Positions 5,240-8,193 of a stretch of 8,193 bases of DNA are shown piece by piece. The DNA is from Clostridium sp. CAG:245. GTDB taxonomy: Bacteria > Bacillota > Clostridia > TANB77 > CAG-508. The notes under the pieces were generated by a model. It was not told where the DNA came from. It worked only from the letters and a program-made list of their open reading frames with translations, and did no database searches. The stretch lies in the NCBI GenBank assembly GCA_000435175.1, contig FR880012.1:1-8193 (forward strand), read 5' to 3'. Every line of letters starts with the position of its first letter. Positions within the stretch are counted from its first letter, which is position 1. Made by a program: the position numbers and the translations under genes.

Positions 5240-7471
5240 ATGAAAGTAATAAAAAGAGATGGAACAATAGTTGAGTACAATGCTGAAAAGATTAGAACTG
5301 CAATAAAAAAAGCAAATAATGAAGTTTCAAAAAAACAAAAAGCTACAGACGAAGAAATTGATGAAATAATAAAATATATAGAGGATTTAAGAAAATCTAG
5401 AATATTAGTTGAAGACATTCAAGATATAATCGAGCAAAAGCTTATGGAAATAGGAAGATATGAGCTTGCTAAACAATATATTACATATCGTTATACAAGA
5501 GCTCTTGTTAGAAAAGCTAACACAACAGATCAAACTATTAAAGAGCTAATCGATGGAGAGAGTGAATACTGGAATAATGAAAATGCCAACAAAAATGCGA
5601 GAGTAGTCACAACACAAAGAGATTATCTAGCAGGAATAACAAGTACAGATATAACAAGAAGATTCTTGCTTCCAGATGATGTTGTAAAAGCTCATGATGA
5701 AGGAATTATACATTTCCACGATGCTGATTATTTTGCACAAAATGCTTTAACAAACTGCGAATTAATAAACCTAGAGGATATGCTTCAAAATGGTACTATA
5801 ATGAATGGTGTTATGATTGAAAAGCCTCACAGATTTATTACAGCTTGTACAATTGCAACACAAATAATACTTGCCGTTACATCTTCTACATATGGTGGTG
5901 CTACTGTTTCACTTGCACATTTGGCTCCATTTGTAAGAAGTAGCTATGAAAAATATTACAAAAAATATAAAGAAAATGGATTAAGCAAAGAACAATGCGA
6001 GAAGTTTGCAAAAGAAGATACTAAAAAAGAAGTTGCTGATGGTGTTCAAACATTCAACTATCAAGTAAACTCAATGACCAATACAAATGGCCAGGCTCCA
6101 TTCTTATCTGTTTGTATGTATTTAGGAGAAACAGACGAGTATAAAGAAGAATTAGCAATGATAATAGAAGAATTCCTAAACCAAAGAATATTAGGATTCA
6201 AAAATGAAAAAGGTGTATATATTACACCAGCTTTCCCAAAACTTCTTTATGTGTTAGAGGAAGATAATATACATGAGAACAGCAAATACTGGTATTTGAC
6301 AGAACTTGCAGCAAAATGTACAGCAAAAAGAATGGTTCCAGATTATATATCAGAGAAAATAATGAAGCAAATGAAAGTAGATGCAAATGGAGATGGACAA
6401 TGTTATCCATGTATGGGTTGCCGTTCATTCTTAACTCCTTATATAGACCCAGTTACAAAGAAGCCAAAATATTATGGTAGATTTAATCAAGGTGTTGTAA
6501 CAATTAACTTAGTTGATGTTGCTTTATCATCAGGAAAAGATTTGAAGAAATTCTGGAAAATATATGATGAAAGACTTGAACTTTGCCACAAAGCTTTACA
6601 AGTAAGACACGAAAGACTAGCAAAAGCAACAAGTGATATTGCCCCAATATTATGGCAACATGGAGCATTTGCGAGATTACCAAAGGGTGCAAGCATTCAT
6701 CCATTATTACATGGTGGATATTCTACAATATCTTTAGGATATGCAGGATTATACGAATGTGTTAAATACATGACAGGCAAGAGCCATACAGATAATGGTA
6801 ATGGCAAAGATTTTGCCATAGAAGTAATGAAGAAAATGAATGAAAAATGCGCAGAATGGAAAGAAGCAGAAGACATAGATTACAGTGTTTATGGTACGCC
6901 AATTGAGTCTACAACATATAAATTTGCAAAGTGTCTACAAAAGAGATTCGGAAAAATAAAGGGAATAACAGACAAAAACTATATAACAAATTCATACCAT
7001 GTTCCAGTATTTGAAGAAATAGATGCGTTCTCTAAGTTAAAACTAGAGAGTGAATTCCAAAGACTAAGCCCAGGAGGAGCTATATCTTATGTAGAAACTC
7101 CAAACTTACAAAACAACTTAGAAGTAGTACTTCAAATAATGAAATTTATTTATGACAACATCATGTATGCAGAGTTAAACACAAAATCTGATTACTGCCA
7201 AAAATGTGGATATACAGGAGAAATACTAATAGATGACAATCTAGAATGGTATTGCCCAAACTGTGGAAACAGAGACCACAACACATTAAATGTTGCAAGA
7301 AGAACTTGTGGATATATAGGAAGCAACTTCTGGAATAAAGGAAGAACTCAAGAAATAAAAGAAAGAGTACTTCACATAGATAATAAAGATTATGTTGAAG
7401 AAGATGAATGCAAATGTGGATGCGAAAAACATGAGCATAGTGAAGAAAAAGAAACTGTAACGTCAAAATAG
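5240..7471 (+). CDS. nrdD: NrdD, anaerobic (class III) ribonucleoside-triphosphate reductase
   Basis: NrdD reduces ribonucleoside triphosphates to dNTPs in the cytoplasm without oxygen, using a glycyl radical installed by NrdG. Numbering from ATG 5240 (743 residues): the ATP-cone, residues 1-92 beginning MKVIKRDGTIVEYN, is the allosteric activity domain. HFHDADYFAQNALTNCELINL (158-178) opens the catalytic barrel and contains Cys173. QCYPCMGCRSF (387-397) is the active-site loop with three cysteines, of which Cys394 in MGCRSF is the likely thiyl-radical residue. CQKC and CPNC (653-656, 672-675) form the structural zinc site. RRTCGYIG (687-694) carries the glycyl-radical Gly691. A 28-residue tail with CKCGC and two histidines follows, longer than I expect. 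The start is uncertain: GGAAGGA (5220-5226) is 13 bases from this ATG but only four from an in-frame GTG at 5231. ATG fits the family N-terminus. nrdG follows after 134 bases. Confidence 0.96.
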   Translation: MKVIKRDGTIVEYNAEKIRTAIKKANNEVSKKQKATDEEIDEIIKYIEDLRKSRILVEDIQDIIEQKLMEIGRYELAKQYITYRYTRALVRKANTTDQTIKELIDGESEYWNNENANKNARVVTTQRDYLAGITSTDITRRFLLPDDVVKAHDEGIIHFHDADYFAQNALTNCELINLEDMLQNGTIMNGVMIEKPHRFITACTIATQIILAVTSSTYGGATVSLAHLAPFVRSSYEKYYKKYKENGLSKEQCEKFAKEDTKKEVADGVQTFNYQVNSMTNTNGQAPFLSVCMYLGETDEYKEELAMIIEEFLNQRILGFKNEKGVYITPAFPKLLYVLEEDNIHENSKYWYLTELAAKCTAKRMVPDYISEKIMKQMKVDANGDGQCYPCMGCRSFLTPYIDPVTKKPKYYGRFNQGVVTINLVDVALSSGKDLKKFWKIYDERLELCHKALQVRHERLAKATSDIAPILWQHGAFARLPKGASIHPLLHGGYSTISLGYAGLYECVKYMTGKSHTDNGNGKDFAIEVMKKMNEKCAEWKEAEDIDYSVYGTPIESTTYKFAKCLQKRFGKIKGITDKNYITNSYHVPVFEEIDAFSKLKLESEFQRLSPGGAISYVETPNLQNNLEVVLQIMKFIYDNIMYAELNTKSDYCQKCGYTGEILIDDNLEWYCPNCGNRDHNTLNVARRTCGYIGSNFWNKGRTQEIKERVLHIDNKDYVEEDECKCGCEKHEHSEEKETVTSK

Positions 7472-7480
7472 ATAATATTA

Positions 7481-7538
7481 GAATAGGTTGTGCGTAGAAA
7501 TTTAAGCTACGCATAACCATTCTTAAGAATAATGGTTA
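7481..7538 (+). other. Two mutually exclusive stem-loops between nrdD and nrdG
   Basis: GGTTGTGCGTAG (7486-7497) pairs with CTACGCATAACC (7507-7518), 12 pairs with one G-U. GAAT (7481-7484) with ATTC (7519-7522) extends it past a bulged A. The right-hand strand is also complementary to what follows: TAACCATT (7514-7521) pairs with AATGGTTA (7531-7538) around a nine-base loop. Only one hairpin can form fully at a time. Neither is followed directly by a U-tract, so neither is a standard terminator. A role in mRNA processing, stability or differential expression of nrdD and nrdG is inference. Confidence 0.7.
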
Positions 7539-7567
7539 CTGACATATAAATACTATAATTTTTTAAT

Positions 7568-7584
7568 ATTTTCATTTTGAAAAT
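7568..7584. repeat. Short inverted repeat upstream of nrdG
   Basis: ATTTTCA (7568-7574) and TGAAAAT (7578-7584) form a perfect 7-bp inverted repeat with a TTT centre, ending eight bases before the GGGGGA ribosome binding site of nrdG. It resembles the halves of a CodY box but with a wider gap, so I do not call it one. TATAAT at 7554-7559 lies just upstream but has no good -35. Confidence 0.35.
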
Positions 7585-7605
7585 TACGAATATGGGGGAA
7601 TAAAA

Positions 7606-8106
7606 ATGAGATATAACAAAATAAGAAAAATGGATATAGCAGATGGACCAGGTGTAAGAGTATCAATATTTATGCAAGGCTGTGCATTTAATTGCCCAAA
7701 ATGTTTCAACCAAGAAACACACGACTTTGCAGGTGGAAAAGAATTTACACAAAATACAATAAACAAAGTACTAGAATTATGTGATAATCCAAACATAGAA
7801 GGCTTATCAATTTTAGGCGGAGAACCAATGCATCCAAAGAACATAGAAGGAACAAAAGAACTTGCAAAAGCATTCAAAGAAAAATATCCAGAAAAAAACG
7901 TATGGGTATGGTCAGGTTACACATTTGAAAAAGACCTAAAAGACAAAGAGGCTTTGAAATACGTAGATGTTTTAGTAGACGGACAATATGTAGATGCATT
8001 ACACAATCCAACATTAGAATGGAGAGGCTCTTCTAACCAAAGAGTAATAAACGTACCAGAAAGCTTAAAAGAAAACAAAACAGTATTAAGAAAAATCGCC
8101 CAATAG
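7606..8106 (+). CDS. nrdG: NrdG, anaerobic ribonucleotide reductase activating protein (radical SAM)
   Basis: NrdG cleaves S-adenosylmethionine with a reduced [4Fe-4S] cluster and abstracts hydrogen from the conserved glycine of NrdD, switching the reductase on. The 166-residue protein has the usual compact activase size. ADGPGVRVSIFMQGC (12-26) leads into the radical-SAM cluster motif CX3CX2C at Cys26, Cys30 and Cys33 (CAFNCPKC). LGGEP (70-74) is the SAM-binding GGEP motif. VWVWSGYTFE (99-108), DVLVDGQYV (121-129) and WRGSSNQRVI (139-148) are typical NrdG blocks. GGGGGA (7594-7598 region) lies about seven bases before the ATG. The upstream nrdD encodes its substrate. A terminator begins inside the last codons, so nrdG ends the operon. 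Confidence 0.96.
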   Translation: MRYNKIRKMDIADGPGVRVSIFMQGCAFNCPKCFNQETHDFAGGKEFTQNTINKVLELCDNPNIEGLSILGGEPMHPKNIEGTKELAKAFKEKYPEKNVWVWSGYTFEKDLKDKEALKYVDVLVDGQYVDALHNPTLEWRGSSNQRVINVPESLKENKTVLRKIAQ

Positions 8107-8131
8107 GGACGCCCCTTTTTGGGCGATTTTT
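8091..8131 (+). terminator. Strong intrinsic terminator of the nrdDG operon, overlapping the nrdG end
   Basis: AAAAATCGCCC (8091-8101) and GGGCGATTTTT (8121-8131) form a perfect 11-bp stem with a G+C core and a terminal T-run. The 19-base loop contains the nrdG stop codon (8104-8106) and a possible inner GGG/CCC pairing. CGCCC recurs at 8110-8114, allowing a smaller alternative hairpin with the same 3' arm. The flanking A-run would also permit weaker termination from the opposite strand. Confidence 0.85.
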
Positions 8132-8193
8132 ATAGAAAAAATATAACATTCATCAATAAAGGAGTATATAGAAAAAATTGTGTAAAGTTTAAA

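Noticed and set aside
7161..7520. 119-codon - strand frame opposite the nrdD end
   Set aside because: It lies opposite the zinc-site and glycyl-radical codons of nrdD, and its start is not preceded by a credible ribosome binding site.
7551..7559. TACTATAAT as a separate nrdG promoter
   Set aside because: The hexamer TATAAT is good, but no recognisable -35 lies 16-18 bases upstream and no extended -10 is present.
8158..8193. AAAGGAG ribosome-binding-like sequence near the end of the window
   Set aside because: No ATG follows; TTG at 8178 reaches a stop after four codons and GTG at 8180 is followed at once by TAA.

Overview
The window looks like the chromosome of an AT-rich, strictly or facultatively anaerobic member of the Bacillota, most likely a clostridium-like lineage. 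The evidence is low G+C, AGA/ATA/AAA-heavy codon use, strong AAGGAG-type ribosome binding sites, SigA-type promoters, a short FtsY without an acidic A domain, a DUF5665-type small membrane protein, and a class III (oxygen-sensitive) ribonucleotide reductase. All six recognised genes lie on the + strand. I see no mobile element, tRNA, rRNA or CRISPR array.

Layout. Bases 1-139 hold a good SigA promoter for ftsY and nothing I can assign upstream of it. ftsY (140-1045), the signal recognition particle receptor, is followed after 18 bases by a very large UPF0182/COG1615 membrane protein (1064-4087, TTG start). The two probably form one transcription unit, which ends at a hairpin (4097-4130). That hairpin also contains the ribosome binding site of the next gene, a single-pass DUF5665-like protein (4134-4514). 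The next gap holds a promoter framed by a perfect 13-bp inverted repeat. This promoter should drive a 106-residue soluble protein of unknown function (4611-4931), which ends at a clear intrinsic terminator (4957-4996).

The second half is the anaerobic dNTP synthesis module. A gene-free stretch of about 300 bases contains the terminator, small direct and inverted repeats, a -10 element and a hairpin-containing leader. It is followed by nrdD (5240-7471), the anaerobic ribonucleoside-triphosphate reductase with ATP-cone, cysteine-rich active-site loop, four-cysteine zinc site and glycyl-radical motif. Then comes a 134-base gap containing two mutually exclusive hairpins, and nrdG (7606-8106), the radical-SAM activase that installs the glycyl radical. 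The unit closes with a strong terminator whose stem begins inside the last codons of nrdG. The final 60 bases hold no gene I can support.

The coding content is mostly housekeeping. I do not find a novel multi-gene system. The features most worth a second look are in the non-coding DNA: the promoter enclosed by an inverted repeat at 4521-4585, the terminator/ribosome-binding-site overlap at 4097-4136, the alternative hairpins between nrdD and nrdG, and the paired TTGC/GCAA palindromes around the nrdD -10. Among proteins, the small unknown at 4611, the cysteine-rich C-terminal tail of NrdD and the charged N-terminal extension of the UPF0182 protein stand out.
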